This document shows positions 1 to 13,403 of a stretch of DNA of 64,000 nucleotides, in pieces. The translations under genes and the position numbers were made by a program. The notes under the pieces are model-generated. The model did no database searches, was not told the origin of the DNA, and was given only the letters and a program-made list of their open reading frames with translations. This DNA comes from Hyperoplus lanceolatus (lineage: Eukaryota > Chordata > Actinopteri > Uranoscopiformes > Ammodytidae): positions 21,005,501 to 21,069,500 of the forward strand of contig CM049405.1 of the NCBI GenBank assembly GCA_026929865.2, given 5' to 3'. Within the stretch, counting starts at the first letter, position 1. The number at the start of each line of letters is the position of its first letter.

Positions 1-272
1 GTTTTCACATTATTAGGGGAAATGACCATTAGTCAACATACTCATTTTTTGATAACGAAATCAAACGTTTTACAACATTAATGTTGTTCAAAACATTTTC
101 AGACTTCCTTATCTGCAGGTAGGTACCGGCAGTAAGAGTCTTGGATTATGCCCGTCCAGAATATAATCTTTTGTTTAGCACACTTTCAGTATGAACCCTC
201 TGGGCCGTCACCAAATATCGGATTATGATTAATTGAGAGAGAAGGGCTTGGAACAGCTTATTGGAGACTGAC

Positions 273-417
273 CTGTGTTGCTCTGGCTGAAGACAGCCAT
301 GGTGTTTCCAGCCACGGTCTGCATAGTAAAGGGATGATCCCTTGGGACCTTCAGTGATGCGTCTTTTTCGTCCATAGCTCCCAGGGAAGAAAGCTCCTCA
401 CTCAGGCTGAAATTTAC
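273..417 (-). CDS. gtf2f2: gtf2f2 coding exon 4 (TFIIF beta / RAP30), gene continues off left edge
   Basis: This exon encodes part of the N-terminal dimerisation domain of the small TFIIF subunit, a nuclear general factor that escorts RNA polymerase II to promoters. On the minus strand it lies between an acceptor (TATCTCAG) and a donor (ACACAG|GTCAGT). It is 145 nt, 48 codons plus one base. The translation begins VNFSLSEELSSLG and includes PRDHPFTMQTVAGNT followed by AVFSQS. Compared from memory with human RAP30 (TEVSFTLNEDLA, PREHPFVLQSVGG, LTVFTES), it agrees along its whole length. It starts in phase 0 after exon 3 and ends in phase 1, so the next exon must supply two bases of a Gly codon, as in the human protein. 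The remaining coding part (about 150 residues, including the winged-helix domain) lies beyond the window. Which teleost paralogue (a or b) this is cannot be decided. Confidence 0.9.
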
Positions 418-756
418 CTGAGATACAAAGTCCTGCTGAATAGTCATATCAACAAACAACTATTTGATTCATTAGAGGAGGTAAAAAGATTATATGATAG
501 TACATTCATCCCCGAGAGGAGACTGGGGCAATGCAGCAGCAAGGTAGGGATGGGATACAATAAAAGACGGAAAAGTAAAACAACAGCAAAAAGAAAAGTA
601 AAGCTGATAAACTAAATAAATGTGTTGCTAAAAATATATGTATATGCAGTATGAATAGGTAAAAACAATCATCAAAAAAATAAATAAAAGTGAAGGAGTC
701 AGTTACAGGTTTACATTACAGTCCGTCAGTGCTGTTTTTTTGTGAAGCCATCTCAC

Positions 757-775
757 CTCTGTTTTGCCTTGCCTC
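757..775 (-). CDS. gtf2f2: gtf2f2 coding exon 3, 19-nt microexon
   Basis: On the minus strand, CATCTGACAG precedes and GTGAGA follows a 19-nt segment. Its first base completes the AA left by exon 2 (AAG, Lys). The other 18 bases read R-Q-G-K-T-E and end in phase 0, exactly where exon 4 starts with Val. The joined peptide IGK-RQGKTE-VNF matches the human IAKTQGRTEVSF stretch residue for residue in spacing. The frame arithmetic on both sides is the main evidence that this very small exon is real. Confidence 0.85.
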
Positions 776-873
776 CTGTCAGATGGATGAGAAGACAGAA
801 AAAACTGTGAGTCACTGATACTGGAAATCATGAGGCCAAGATTTAGAACCCTGCACTTATTTTCACAACCTAC

Positions 874-947
874 TTTCCAATGGTAATCTTTCCAACTTCT
901 CCCTTTTCCGTGGCCTTGTCCCACTGGTGAGATAAATACTTGGGAAC
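874..947 (-). CDS. gtf2f2: gtf2f2 coding exon 2
   Basis: This 74-nt minus-strand exon follows the acceptor TCTCTCACCAG and ends at the donor GGAAA|GTAGGT. It encodes 24 full codons plus AA. The peptide VPKYLSHQWDKATEKGEVG continues with KITIG. It matches the human RAP30 stretch VPKYLSQQWAKASGRGEVG, one of the most conserved parts of the protein, in the domain that binds RAP74. The phase joins exon 1 (phase 0) and the 19-nt exon 3 (phase 2). Confidence 0.92.
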
Positions 948-2250
948 CTGGTGAGAGAAACTGTCATTTAAAAGAGGACACTTAAATCATTAAGATGGGC
1001 GGTGTTGTACCGAAATTCAGTTTACCTGACGAGATCTTTTCCCCAAAAAAATCTCCCCAGACGCTGTGCTCGTACCACTGAGGTACTTGTGTAGAGCATA
1101 AAGGCACAAGACTAACACTTTCCAATAGGCTACCCATACTTCGATGCAATATAGTACGCCAGAAAAAGATTTAGGATGTCCCAATACACCACTACAATCA
1201 TGTCAAATGCAGTATTACTACATTCGGTCACATTTTGCAGTATGCAAGCCAGCATGCTTTTTATTTACTGTTCTGACCCACAATCCCCTAGTTTCGCCAC
1301 AACATTTGTTTCCCTATTAAAAGGTATTTTTTTGGTCTGAGTGTTTGGCTTAGGGTCTAAGGGTATCATGTGTATGGACTGTGAAACTCATTGAGGTATT
1401 TGTGATTTGGGCTATACAAATAAAACCGATATGATGATTTGAACCAGTGATGGAACTAATCAAATTAATAGGATAAAATTCAAGCCCAATGTTAGGACGA
1501 AACAGTTCCCAATTGTATGCACACGGCATTGAAAAGTAGGCTATAGCCTACTTTTAAGGCCAGCTGCAGTTTGTAGCATAATAACGTAAAGTATTTTATT
1601 ACGTTATTTTGAGCCTTTGTAGTCTTCATAGTAGCCTTTCAGTAGTACGAGCACAGCATCTTGGAGGTAAGATGTTCATGAACGCACGCTCCGGGGGTCC
1701 TGGGGCTAGAACGTAGTAGGATTTAGAAGGGGGTCAGATCTCGACGGGTGAACTGAATCTGATACAACACCTGTAGCAACCAGACTGTAGGACTATGTAA
1801 ACGGTGATGACTTCAACACACGATACAAAACGTATTTTGATACTCAACAAGTTATTTTAGGATGAATGTTGTGAGATGAAAATTGAAAATTTGGATATTG
1901 GTGAAATAGTTAAACTGCGTTCATCTTCATCAGCCAAACTGATAACGTTAGCTAACATTACATTAGCTAACTTAGGCTATATTTTGTCGGTTACATGCTC
2001 AAAATTATTTCGTCAAAATACATTATAAGTTGGTCAGCAGGCTACAACCACATAACTTTTATTTAGCCTAACTGAAATACAAATGGGGCCTATGTTCTAG
2101 GCCTACGCAAAAATAAAATCACCTGAAGACACCTGTGACAAAAACCGTCATGTTTCACCAGACCAGTTAGCTGATAAACATTCTCATTTGTGACCCCTCA
2201 TTATTTTCAACGATTAATTTGGTAATTGAATTACCAGCAGGTGAACAAAC
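948..2250. other. gtf2f2 intron 1
   Basis: This intron is AT-rich. It includes the phrase GGATGTCCCAATAC near 1175 that resembles DNA-transposon debris, and a repeated ATTACGTTATTTTG-like stretch near 1585-1610. No coding signal was found beyond the flanking exons. Confidence 0.5.
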
Positions 2251-2316
2251 CTTAACAAGCCACACGCCATTACTTTGTTTCACTCCAGTGAGATTAACCT
2301 CCGCTGTGTTGGACAT
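2251..2316 (-). CDS. gtf2f2: gtf2f2 coding exon 1 with start codon
   Basis: This minus-strand exon begins with ATG at 2316-2314 and ends at the donor GTTAAG|GTTTGT. Its 22 codons read MSNTAEVNLTGVKQSNGV followed by WLVK. Human RAP30 begins with the same pattern (DLTGAKQNTGVWLVK). The exon ends in phase 0, as exon 2 requires. With exons 2-4 it gives the first 101 residues of a protein usually about 249 residues long. The 1.3 kb first intron carries no obvious gene. The sequence just upstream (2317-2500) holds TACGTACGCGCGTG but no clear TATA box, so a CpG-type promoter is possible but not proven. Confidence 0.9.
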
Positions 2317-2627
2317 AATTTCAGAAGTGTAGCCTACTGATAAATTAAACGGAAAATAGTGTTACGTACGCGCGTGCCGTGAACAGCCAAGTACCACTGT
2401 GCCTATTTAGGAAGAATAACTACAAAATAAAACTTCCTGTTGCTTATTTCAAAATAAAACTTTTGAAATAGAAATACTCAAAGGACGTCTGCAGACAGTG
2501 TGTTAAGTGAACAACCTTTTATAGCTAGAACATTTTATAATCTACAATTGTACCTTATTTTATTTCCTTTCTCTTTACCTGGACTATAGGCTTAGTCCTG
2601 TGTAGGCTACAGGCATGTACTCTTTTT

Positions 2628-2628
<1 letters not shown>

Positions 2629-2705
<77 letters not shown>

Positions 2706-2740
2706 AGAGAGAGAAGAGAGACAGACAGACAGACAGACAG
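2629..2740. repeat. (CA)n-(GA)n-(GACA)n compound microsatellite
   Basis: About 74 bp of pure CA repeats run into GA repeats and then GACA tetranucleotides. It lies about 310 bp upstream of the gtf2f2 start codon, on the promoter side. Confidence 0.97.
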
Positions 2741-5700
2741 AAAGTCCCTTAAATATGTGCAGCTACATTGATCTAGAAGCCTGTGTGAAATACTTACAGC
2801 TTGATTAATTACGAGAACTATTTGACCTTTAAACACTTAGTTTATCATTTAACTGCAGGACAAGACATAATGACAAGTCAAAGACAAATGTCTCAGGTGT
2901 GCAGGGTTTTTGGAACTACGGGCTACCAATTAATATTACATGACATCCCATTAGTAAGACAAATGTGTAACTGTGTGGCAGCCATTTTTAGATTTTAAAG
3001 TTTTGATAGTAGGAACCAGTAAAGCACAATATCATCTGACATTATACGAGCCTTATAGGTGGGTCATTCATGCTTTAGTGATCCTTTTGTTGAAGAGAGG
3101 GGAAATCATGAAGGCATCTGTTATTTTGGCTATGTGATGATGTTTCGGATAGTTTGTGTTGAATAAAATGACCACACAGCTACACTTGAGCTAAGTTTTC
3201 TTTTTCAAGCACAGACATACTATATTCAATGCAAAGAGAGGAGAAACAGGAAATCAGAAGTTGCCCAGCTCATGGTTTTCTAGCAGGTTAATCAAACCAT
3301 GAAGGGCTAATTCATTATTCCTTGTACCGTAGGCTAGTCTTGTAACTACTACTGGCCTCAAAGATCAAAATCTCATTAATATTTAATTAAAATAATAACA
3401 ATTTAATTTTGATTAACAAACGCTATGGATATTGCCACAGGCGCTCAACACAACTTCCAGACCCGGAAGTCCAGACCTATTACTCACCACCCACATCTTT
3501 GATTTATTCAGACGAAATTGCAATTCAGTGTAATTATCAGGCCACTTAAGTCCCCTGTCAAGCATGGCAATGAATGCATAACACGTCCAGACTGTAGGTG
3601 GCTTTTTAGATGGACCGTTGCCTGCAAGTTCCTTTCATGATTAACATTGAAACCATCTCTTACTGCCCATGATCACCTTTTTTAATCGTTGTGCTTTCAT
3701 TTGGAAATTTCCTGCATCTTTTAAGATATTTCTTGGAAGAAAATAAAAATGTACCAATGTCCAAAAAGAGAGGCCCGCAATTACTATCATGACATTATCA
3801 AACATCTTTGCAAATGAAATGTCTAAGAGTGGAGGAAAAGGAAATCTAAATTATTGATCAGAATGTTTACACACTTGTCAGAATGATTAACAGGGTAGAG
3901 CATTTGTACTGGAGCAACAAATCGACATGTCTGCTTTGCATTCAAGATTCAGTGCACTGTATAATAAACAGTTCCTGGCTATAATAAATTGTTGATGAAT
4001 ACTAAAAAGATTAGATGTATTGATAAACTTGTAGCCTGTTTTATATGGTTTGTTTTTATGCAGTAAAGGAATATAATTGGGATTTAGACTAATCACAAAT
4101 TAATAAAAAAAAATGGGCATAGTCCATTTGCATTCTGTTACAATAAAGCAGCTGTAAGTATCTAGTTGGTCATTCAGCAGCACCTGTTGCTTACACAGAA
4201 TAAGATCTTTTAGTCAGTTTTTGATGTGTAATCCCGAGAAACTGTAGCCTATGTTTCTCCTATATTGTAAAATGAATGTCTCTACTCTTTCACTCTCATT
4301 GTATTTCAGCAGTGAAAAAAAATGGATGCCTGGGTTTTGTAGTACAACTTCACAATTTATAATGTGATGATAACCTTGCATGTTTGACTTTGAAACCCCA
4401 CATAATCACACATTGTAAGAGAAACATGGACCATAGATCATACGTAATTTTAATAATTGAATTTTACCAAACAAAAGAATGAAAGAATGCCATAGAGCCT
4501 CCAGCCTTTCATGGAGGTTCCCTCTACTCATTTTTTACTCCAAAGTCACTGATTCGAAAGGGTAGGTGAAGCATAGCTGATTCGTTTTTTCACACTTTTA
4601 TTTCCATATATAATTCTTTCCTCTTTATTATTAGAAATAAGGTAGTATTTGCTGTTTATATTATATTAGGGTCATATGAAGCGATGAGAGAGAGTTCATC
4701 AGGATTAGCTTTCAGGATCATTAACATGAAGAGCTGAAGAGTGTGACTGGCATGGGATCAGGGTGCAAAACTGCATAGATTATATATTTATGAAAATATT
4801 GAAAATACAAAAACACATTCAATTTCATCACAGATACTTTAGGTAAGATGAAAGTTAATATCTAGGGCTATCTGGCCCAAGATTGTATGGAATCAAAGTC
4901 TATTAAACACATCTGTCATTTTACAATTTAAGATTAAAGAGGTTTCTGAGGTTTGGATGGGACGTTTTTCGTCTTAATTTCTACTAATTCACTGACACAT
5001 TTGATTTATTTGGTGGAGGTGAACTATAATATCTCCAGCTGCTTTTTAGAAAGAGTGAACAGCTTATAGTTTTTCGTCCTATCTCTGTTGATCCTGTGGC
5101 TTTGTCTAAACCGAGATCGTATAGAGACCTGGGTGAACATTTTCACATTTCTAAAGTTTATGATAGAGTGAGGAGCTGTTTGAAAATGATCACAACATAT
5201 TTATTTAATGGTGGATAACATCTGGAGTAACAGCATACCTAAGCATAGTTCTTTACCACTGCTGCTGATTTGTATGTATTGCCACCTTGTGGACAATTGC
5301 CAGAAGTGGATACTGTTCTACTACATGGATCTATGAATACATTAATGGAAAAGCATGAAGAAAAAGAACGTTTCTGTACTCTCTACGGAATCAACAGTTT
5401 ATTTTTCTTTCATAAATGATCGGCTTCTCAGATGAGGTACAATATAGTGACACAGAAGGCATAATCGTCAGATTATTCTAATGAGAAGAATGCCATTCTT
5501 TTAGTTTCAAATATGTCTGCCAGAGTTGACCCCAAGTTTATCCTATCCTCTTTTGCCTCAATTTAAAGGCATTGTGATAAACAATCCTAAATATATTTGT
5601 GACACAGTACTGATGAGGAATGCAGCAAATGCAGCTGGTCGGTTGGTAGTTTTCTCCTGCCTGTTTGGTTCTGAGTATTAATTCCTTGCCTGACACAATG

Positions 5701-8379
5701 ACCCCTGCTCTATTCACCATCAGGGTAAAAAGTCACCATTTTTATCAAGAAATGGGAGAAATTGTCTAATTGCCATTCAATGTACTGAGCACACATGCTC
5801 CCACACACAAGCACTGACATTGACCTTTACAGCAATGTGTCAATTACACAGGCAACATATGCTATCCAGACTATCTATAAACAGAAAAGGGGGAGCCTTG
5901 AGGTTAACATCCTGTAGTGGTTGATATTTTATTGAACCACTATAGTCTTGTTATCTACAACAGTGGTTACGCCAGACCACTAGTTTAGTTAAGCTAGTTT
6001 AGTTTTTCAATGGTATGAAACCTACACTACAAAAAAACAGCTGAGAGCAAATACTTGTACCAAAACCTTCATGTACAAATACTGTTTATTGACCTTGGCG
6101 AATATGGGAATTGTGATGCATAATGTATAATAAGAACAATAAACAGCCAGGGGTTTAGGCAGTTGGAACAGGTTTATGGATATTTGATCAATTGAACTTC
6201 CTGTGGCCCAGATGGATCTGTCAGCAGTGTGACCCGGAGCAAAAGCAGCCACATCTGTGCAACACAAAGATTTCCCTCATTTCAGGAAACTCCAAGTGTC
6301 CTCTGTGTCAGCTGACCAGCCGTCAGCACGTTCACATAAAGTGTAACACACACACAGAGCTCTTTCTCTCTTACACCAACTATCAAGACTGTTTCTGTTC
6401 ACAGTTTATCAGTATCATTGGAATGTGTTGAAAGAGTACGTGTGAAGCCCAACTTCCTCTTATAGCTCGAGTTTGAAAACTATGTGAAACTCCTGAAACC
6501 CCTTATTGGACCTGTGCTGGTTGAAAGATTCAGAAACCTCTTTTCATCAGCGATAAAATGAACTTGGCACCGACTTGCTGATGGTTTTGGCTTTCCTTTC
6601 AAGGTCACCCTTGCTTTGAGATTGTTTGGTTGCAGGTGTGGGTATATTTCAGTGGTCAGACTTGGCGATAGCCTATATCAGCCTCACAAATAACTGCTTG
6701 CAAACACATTCATACTGAACTGTTTCCTCTCACAAGCGTTCGCATGTCATAAAACAAACTTCCCTACGTTAATAGCGAGGCATTATTTTTGATTGCATGA
6801 TCCTGCAGTTGATAATTTCCCCAGGAGCTGACATGATTTGGCATTAGCGTAATATGAAACATGATTCCCATTGTTATTGTTTCTTTCCAAAGTGCTCGCT
6901 GTGTGTTCAAGGGCTGTTGCCATGGCAGCTCCTCGTTGGCAGAAACAGTCTTCAAAATAGGACACCAAAAAAGAAAAGGACGTTTTACAGTAAACAGAGA
7001 CCTGTGAGGAAGAGGTTTGAGGCGATTTGTTTGAGGTTTCCAACCAGAATACAATTATTCTTTCATAGAGCAGCAGGAGATTTCAAATTCATCCAGCCTT
7101 TCAATTCTTGTGCGTGTTATACAAGTCGATTGCTTTGCCAATAAAGTGTCAGTTTTTATTTTTCATGCATCATAGGTTATTTGCCAGTGAAGACAAAAGG
7201 AATTTGATTTTGTGTTTATTATTTCTAATTCACAAATGTCTTCTTTGGTCTCAGCACACTTTAAAATATGACACCTAATGGTATTGTACTGACGCCTGGC
7301 CTCTCTCCTGCAATAAACTGAACTGAAGTATCTTAGAGCCATGCTGACATGATGATGTGGTGCATTATCCTATTTTAAGTCATGTATGCACGTATGCAAC
7401 AATGCATATAGGCTAGGTGTGGCATTCAAATGATGAGCGCTTCGTCACAAGGAGACTAAAAAGACACAAGCAATGGTGGCACACTGGGGCTGTGTGAGGG
7501 GCAGGGGCAAAAAAGTATAAAAGGGCAAGGGCACTAGCTGGAATGGCCAACAGCGCACAGAATGATTACGTGATACATTTATAGCAAAATAGCTCCAAAC
7601 CCTGGTTAAGATTATTTTTTAATGTATTTTGTGATTCAGAATTAAAGTAGAACTACCATTTAGAGGGAACTTTCATATGGCAGCTTATATGGCACTGAAG
7701 AGGACACTGCAATGTGTTTTCTCAATTTTAGGTTCACCCCTTACTGCCCTGCATCTCTTTGTCATGTTTTTATATACCATAGGGATCCAAGAGGGCCCAG
7801 CAAAGGATTAAGTCTTTTTAATAAAACAATCTGATCAATCAAAATTTCATGAAAGATTTGTTAGACCTGCTATATAGCATGAGTCATTGTTCCATTTGCT
7901 CTAAACACTACTGTATACCTTTAAAACAAACTGCCCCTTGAGCCTGTCTGCATGCCCCTTATAACAAGTTGCAAGCCCATGACGCACTCTGTGGTGGAGC
8001 TGGATGTTTGCTGATAATGAGTAGGTGTATTTTAAAAAGTCGACCTTACATTGGACACATTTCTTTGTAAAGCTGAAGGATTAATGAATGCCTGTGTTTA
8101 TAATCAAAGCCTTCGAAAACAACTTAATGAATAATATTTTTTATACACACTTAAACAGCAAAGAGTGGCTCCTTCAGGTGAAAAGGCTGTGCCTTTGAAG
8201 TGCTGGGAGCCGTTTCTGGAGGGTGGGAAGTCATCTGGCAGGTTTTATGTCAAGCTGTTAGAGCTACTGTATTATGTCTTTAATCTGCATGATGCAGACA
8301 GATGCTGTTCTGAACCTGTGCACTTCTTAGCTGGTAGCTTCCATCTGCACATATCGCGTATACAGTATTCTATTTAATT
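2741..8379. other. intergenic, no gene recognised
   Basis: This is AT-rich DNA between divergently oriented gtf2f2 and tsc22d1. Short open frames on both strands (for example 6764-7144, where overlapping frames of about 90 codons are open on both strands at once) show no family resemblance and no consistent splice signals. Parts may be old repeats. Confidence 0.5.
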
Positions 8380-8604
8380 ATTATTTTTTGCATTCTAAAT
8401 TTACTATATTTATGCACTTTACATTTATGCTTATCTCTACACTTTTGTCCTTGCACTACTTTTGTGTTTTTTTTGTGTCTCAGGTGTAGCTCTTTTCTAT
8501 TGCATTGTTGAGAGGAGCCTCATTGCCAATGACTGCTGCTGTAATTGTTGTGTATATGACAAATAAACGCCTTGAATCTTCAATCTCTTGAATCTTGAAA
8601 AGTA
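8380..8604 (+). repeat. LINE-like 3' tail
   Basis: The segment has the look of the 3' end of a teleost non-LTR retrotransposon: TTGCACTACTTTTGT, then ATATGACAAATAAACGCCTTG, then short CTTGAATCTT tail repeats. No reverse transcriptase remains beside it. The clade (L2, Rex or CR1 type) is a guess without a library search. Confidence 0.5.
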
Positions 8605-11073
8605 GCATAGCATTGCTGCACCTTTAGCTCAATTGGCAGAAGCAATAAAGTTTACAATTTACATTGTTGATGAGATTGCATTATTTTGCTTTTTTGTTTT
8701 AGTTGTGTGAATGAAACTTTGAAGGGGGATTGATCTTTCAACTGTTTCAGTATTCAACAAATACTGTGCACTGGTTGGCCTTTTGGGGGTGCTATAACTT
8801 AAGATTTTACAGTAATACTGTATATCACAACTTAGCTGAATGAAAGACAATAATATTGTTAGGACACTTGATGCAAGAGACTTGTCTGATTGTTGGGGTT
8901 ATCATCAACAATCATAATTTAAATAATATCAATTGTTTCACCTCACATGCCATCAAATGCAAAAAAAGAAGGCTCACAAATAATGGAGGCCCTGGAACAA
9001 CTCAAGCCATGTTTGTACATGTGCTGAATAGGAGGACATGCTGCAACAATCCAGATATTTCCTTCAAAGACACACCATAACATCATATAATCATATATGC
9101 AGAGATGTTACTGGACGGTAATGCCTTTTACAAACATACCTACTTTGTCTCCTGGCAAACCTTGTTTCTGTCGATCTGAAAGGGACTCTGTGCCATATTA
9201 GATCCTCTCCTTCATTATTGAGTACAGTATTCCCAACAGCTGCTCTCAGGTTTCCCTTTCACTCATCAGCCAGACGGTGCAGAGCTAAGGTTACTGCTTT
9301 GATTAATTCATTGTGCTGACTGCAATCTTGCCTAATGAATTCGTAAACTGGCATTTTTATAATGACATGGCTTTTTAACATTAAAGAAACAATTAAAATT
9401 ATTGCCATACATTATTTTAGGCTATTGAAGGCACTCTATCTATCTACTCCTATTCCGGATTGCTTCACATACTTGTCCTACACCTATGAATCTGCCAAGT
9501 AAAACCTCAAAATATATCATCCTTTCATACAGTAGTAGCACATATGAAGGAAGCACTGTGCTATATAATATCAAGGTGTGAATATATATTATAGATTATG
9601 AGCCTATCACAAATAGTCAGTTGTTTCTGCGTTTGAATTTCACTGATGAGATCAGACTCCGGACTTTTTTTGACACAAATTCCCAGGCATACTGTAGTTT
9701 GTGTGTCGGCTGGTTGTTGCACATAAGGAAAAAAACATGTCCTCAGGCCATATTCTCATTCACCTAGGAGGCTAAAACAAACAATATGAGAAAAAAACTA
9801 CAACTACCTCAGTAAATTACAGCAGAAATATTTGGATGAAATATAATTTTTTGGGGGGATAGCTGTTCCTGAACTTGAAATACAGTTTTGCAGGGGGCAG
9901 CGATCTACACATAAAAAGGCCTGTGATTAGATGTTTAAATCAACCAATATTACATTGGAAAAGGCTGCATTATGCTTTTAGGATGTACTTGAAACAACAG
10001 CATCGTACGATCTGTTCTGCAATTTTTATTCTGGCTTTTATGTTACATAATATGTCCTCTGTCTTTATTGCAGTGAAGTACAGCAGTGTCAAGTTGGGTT
10101 CACACTACAGCATGTGTGGGAAGAAAAAGTCATGAATGAGTATGGTGGGCCTGCGTATTTAAACATCTGGTAACACACACAGTGATTTTCTGCTGGGAGG
10201 GCTATCCAATAAAAATAAAGCCAGCATGTATTCTGGCCTCCATTCAGAGCAGGGAGGCTCAGTGGACACAAGCACCAGACAGAGACACAGACACCCTGCC
10301 CCGCATCACTGGGCATGGCCCTGTACTCTACACGGCCAAAGCCACTGTTGTTTCAAGAATGTTAGGTTTGTTTCACCACTGTCATCCCTTCTCTGCCTTT
10401 TTATGCTAAAAACTCCATAACTTCATGCTCTTCAGAGTGCCACGGCAATACTGACACAAATATATTTAAGAACCATTACTTTCAACCTAACGCACACACA
10501 ATTAAAACATTTTTTTTATTCAAAATTCATTATATAATCAAAAGTAATTTGAACTACATATGGTGTGAAAATGCAAATTTGACTACAGGTGAAAATTAGC
10601 CTGCATGGCTAAATCTGGCGCATTTACATGTTGAACTTCATGTCTATTAATGTGGCTGTCCCTTTTAAATAAAGAAATCATAGTAACTGCAGCTGAACGT
10701 AATGGATTTTGTTTTGTTGCTATATGTATTTTGAGGTTAAGTGTAAAGCAACAGATAATCCACTATTAGTCTGAGATGACGTAGTAGCTGACCGACATGG
10801 GTTTATCTTTTATGCATGATTCTTCTGCTGCCCTGCATGTGGATTATTACAAACTAAATGTGTCTTTCAGAAGCAGTAAGAACATTCAAAAACTCAATCC
10901 AAGACATGAGAAATATGTCTTGCTACTATTAATTCGTGAGTTTTGGTTGCAGCGCAGGACACTTTCACTGAAACTTTATTTTCGAAAAGAAGAATTGTGG
11001 TTACCACAGTCAGTATGGAAATAAATGATACAGTTCTATTGTGTGATTGTTACTTCATGTCGAGCTGTAACGG

Positions 11074-11212
11074 CATTACATTACATTGATTCAAAAGACG
11101 CTTAAATCCAAAGTGACTTACACCGGGTAAGCCATGTGGGATGCAGTGTCTTCCTCAAGGATTTGCAGACAGGTGGAGTGGGAAATTGAACCATCACTCC
11201 TCCTACCACCAG
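11074..11212 (+). repeat. degenerate teleost interspersed repeat
   Basis: The segment contains AAGACGCTTAAATCCAAAGT followed by GACTTAC, close to the CAGACGCTTTTATCCAAAGC motif seen many times in fish genomes. It continues with a GGGAAATTGAACC phrase, also typical of that repeat. It is a fragment without visible ends. Confidence 0.6.
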
Positions 11213-11617
11213 TTGTTCTTGAATTAAGGTTAAAACTGTTCACGTAAACCACTGGATATATTTAAATCAGTTATATAGAAGGCATGGAATAATTTATTTG
11301 TGAGAATACAGAGAGGAACATATACTTTACCTCAGGGGCCGTATTCACAAAACATTTTAAGCCTAAGAGTAGGTCCTAACGTGCTGATTTAGGAGTAACT
11401 CTCAAAAATAAGGGGCGTTTCACTCATAATTTTAGGACTCCTAACTTTTTAAGATAAGTGTAATTCACAAAGCATTTTAGCGCTAAAACTAGCTCCTAAA
11501 TCTATGAAAAGATAGGAGTCCTCGAGAGGACTCCAAAGTCACTAAGAGTAAATCACAGACAATCTTTTGATGGTGTTTTGGAGACATTTAATCCTAGTGA
11601 GCCTTACAAAAGGTACC

Positions 11618-12185
11618 TTAAAGATCTCCTATTATACTACTTTTCTGGTCTTAATTTCTTGTTAAAAACTGCTATAGAGCAACCCGACACGAATCACATC
11701 ACAAAAAACCATGTAGATTTTTGGGAAGCTCTTCATCTCATCTGAGCGAGCACAGCAGTCTCTCACAACACTTGGTTTTGTGCTTCTCCGCCCCTCCCCC
11801 CTCCTGCAAACCCCACTCCGTTGTGATTGGTTACCTTCCTTCCGGAACACTTTCAGCAGCGCGCGGGGAGATTTGTTCGCCGGAAGGTGGGGGCATGGCC
11901 GGAGCTTGCTGGAGCTTGCCTGAGCAGCATTACCATACATGGAAACATCTGTGAACGTGACAACACGATGGCAGTAAATTCTGAACCGATTTGAACAAGT
12001 GATTTCTCGACCGGCTGCCCTAGTGTTTAGCGCTCTGCACAGCCACCCCAGACGGTCAGCAGGGAATACGTCTAAATGCATGTACGTCATTATTTGATAA
12101 GCTAGTATGGTTAAACATGACTATAAATCATTATAACAACGTTTATAGGTCATAAAAGTCAAAAAGTATAATAGGTCCTCTTTAA
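11618..12185. mobile_element. TTAA-flanked MITE, copy 1
   Basis: The element begins TTAA-AGATCTCCTATTATACT and ends AAAGTATAATAGGTCCTCTTTAA, so the ends are inverted and bounded by TTAA. The interior carries ACCCCACTCCGTTGTGATTG and TTCCGGAACACTTTCAG, which recur in inverse orientation in the second copy at 57344-57955. Open frames inside it are fortuitous. TTAA targeting recalls piggyBac, but the terminal bases do not look like classical piggyBac ends, so the superfamily is left open. Confidence 0.75.
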
Positions 12186-13051
12186 TAACTGTGAGGGTTT
12201 AATGATCTTGGTAAAGCTATATTTAGAAAGTATAGACACATTTATATTTATTACATTTATATAAAAAAATATCTATTAAGTTCCTTTTCCTGCAGTTGCT
12301 TTGGGTTTACGATGCACTGAAAGTTACTGTTGGTGTCACGTTTGGGTTCAATTTCCTACTAGAGTAGGTCTATATGTGGCACTTCGCACCATCTCCTCCG
12401 TTCCACAGGTCTGCTACTGTACAGTTGCGCGTCTCGCCTTTTTCCTTCCGCATGCACTTTACAATTTCGCCGGCTGTTGTTTCTAAATTGTGAATTTCCT
12501 GGTTTGTCGCTGTCTGACTATTGCTTCATAGTCCACCGTTGAGAGAAATACAGTGAGAATGAGGATATTTATCCTTCAAATCATTGTAAAATGAATAGAC
12601 CTAGGCCTATGTGGCGCTTTTGTAAGTTAATTGTGAACAAATGTGTGGGAAACCCTGCAGTATCTTGGTTTCATGTTAAATCAGTGTCACTTGTCATTAA
12701 TTGTATATAAAAACTCTTTACTTTAATACAGCGACACGATATGGATATCTCCCACAGTACAGTGTTTCTATCATAAATTCACTCTTAACTCTCATTCCCT
12801 CTCCAATCACTGTGGGCATAGAAGGTACAGTATCTCACAAAAGTGAGTACACCCCTCACATTTCTTCACATTTTTCTTTATATCTTTCCATGGGACAAGA
12901 CTGAATAAATGACACTTTGATACAATGTAAAGTAGTCAGTGTACAGCTTGTATAACAGTGTAAATTTACTGTCCCCTCAAAATAACTCGACACACAGCCA
13001 TTAATGTCTAAACTGCTGGCAACAAAAGTGAGTACACCCCTTAGAAAAAAT

Positions 13052-13381
13052 TTACAAATTGGGCCCAAAGTGTAAATATTTTGTGTGGCCACCATTATTT
13101 TCCAGCACTGCCTTAACCCTCTTGGGCATGTAGTTCACTAGAGCTTCACAGGTTGCAACTGGAACCCTCTTCCACCCATTTATGACAGCATCACAGAGCT
13201 GGTGGATATTAAAGACCTTGCGCTCCTCCACCTTCCGTTTGAGGATGCCCCAAAGATGCTCAATAGGGTTTAGGTCTGGAGACATGCTTGGCCAGGCCAT
13301 AACCTTTACCCTCAGCTTTTTTAGCAAGCCACTGGTCATCTTGGAGGTGTGTTTGGGGTCGTTATCATGTTGCAATACCAC
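13052..13381 (-). pseudogene. Tc1 transposase C-terminal fragment (left arm)
   Basis: This minus-strand frame of 109 codons opens with QHDNDPKHTSK and continues through SPDLNPIEHLWGILKR. These are the second and third acidic residues of the DD34E catalytic triad. It ends beside the left terminal repeat. The N-terminal DNA-binding domains and the first catalytic Asp are absent from this arm, so it cannot encode a working transposase. Confidence 0.9.
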
Positions 13382-13403
13382 CCTGCGGCCCAGTTTACGA
13401 AGG

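Noticed and set aside
6764..7144. Overlapping frames of about 90 codons on both strands
   Set aside because: Mutually overlapping on opposite strands, with no homology and no splice or promoter support; attributed to chance.
8615..8650. TAGCTCAATTGGCAGA, resembling a tRNA A box
   Set aside because: No B box, acceptor stem or cloverleaf can be formed with the flanking sequence. At most a scrap of a tRNA-derived SINE.
11662..12090. 142-codon minus-strand frame
   Set aside because: It lies wholly within a MITE, and the inverse copy at 57344-57955 has a disrupted frame there.
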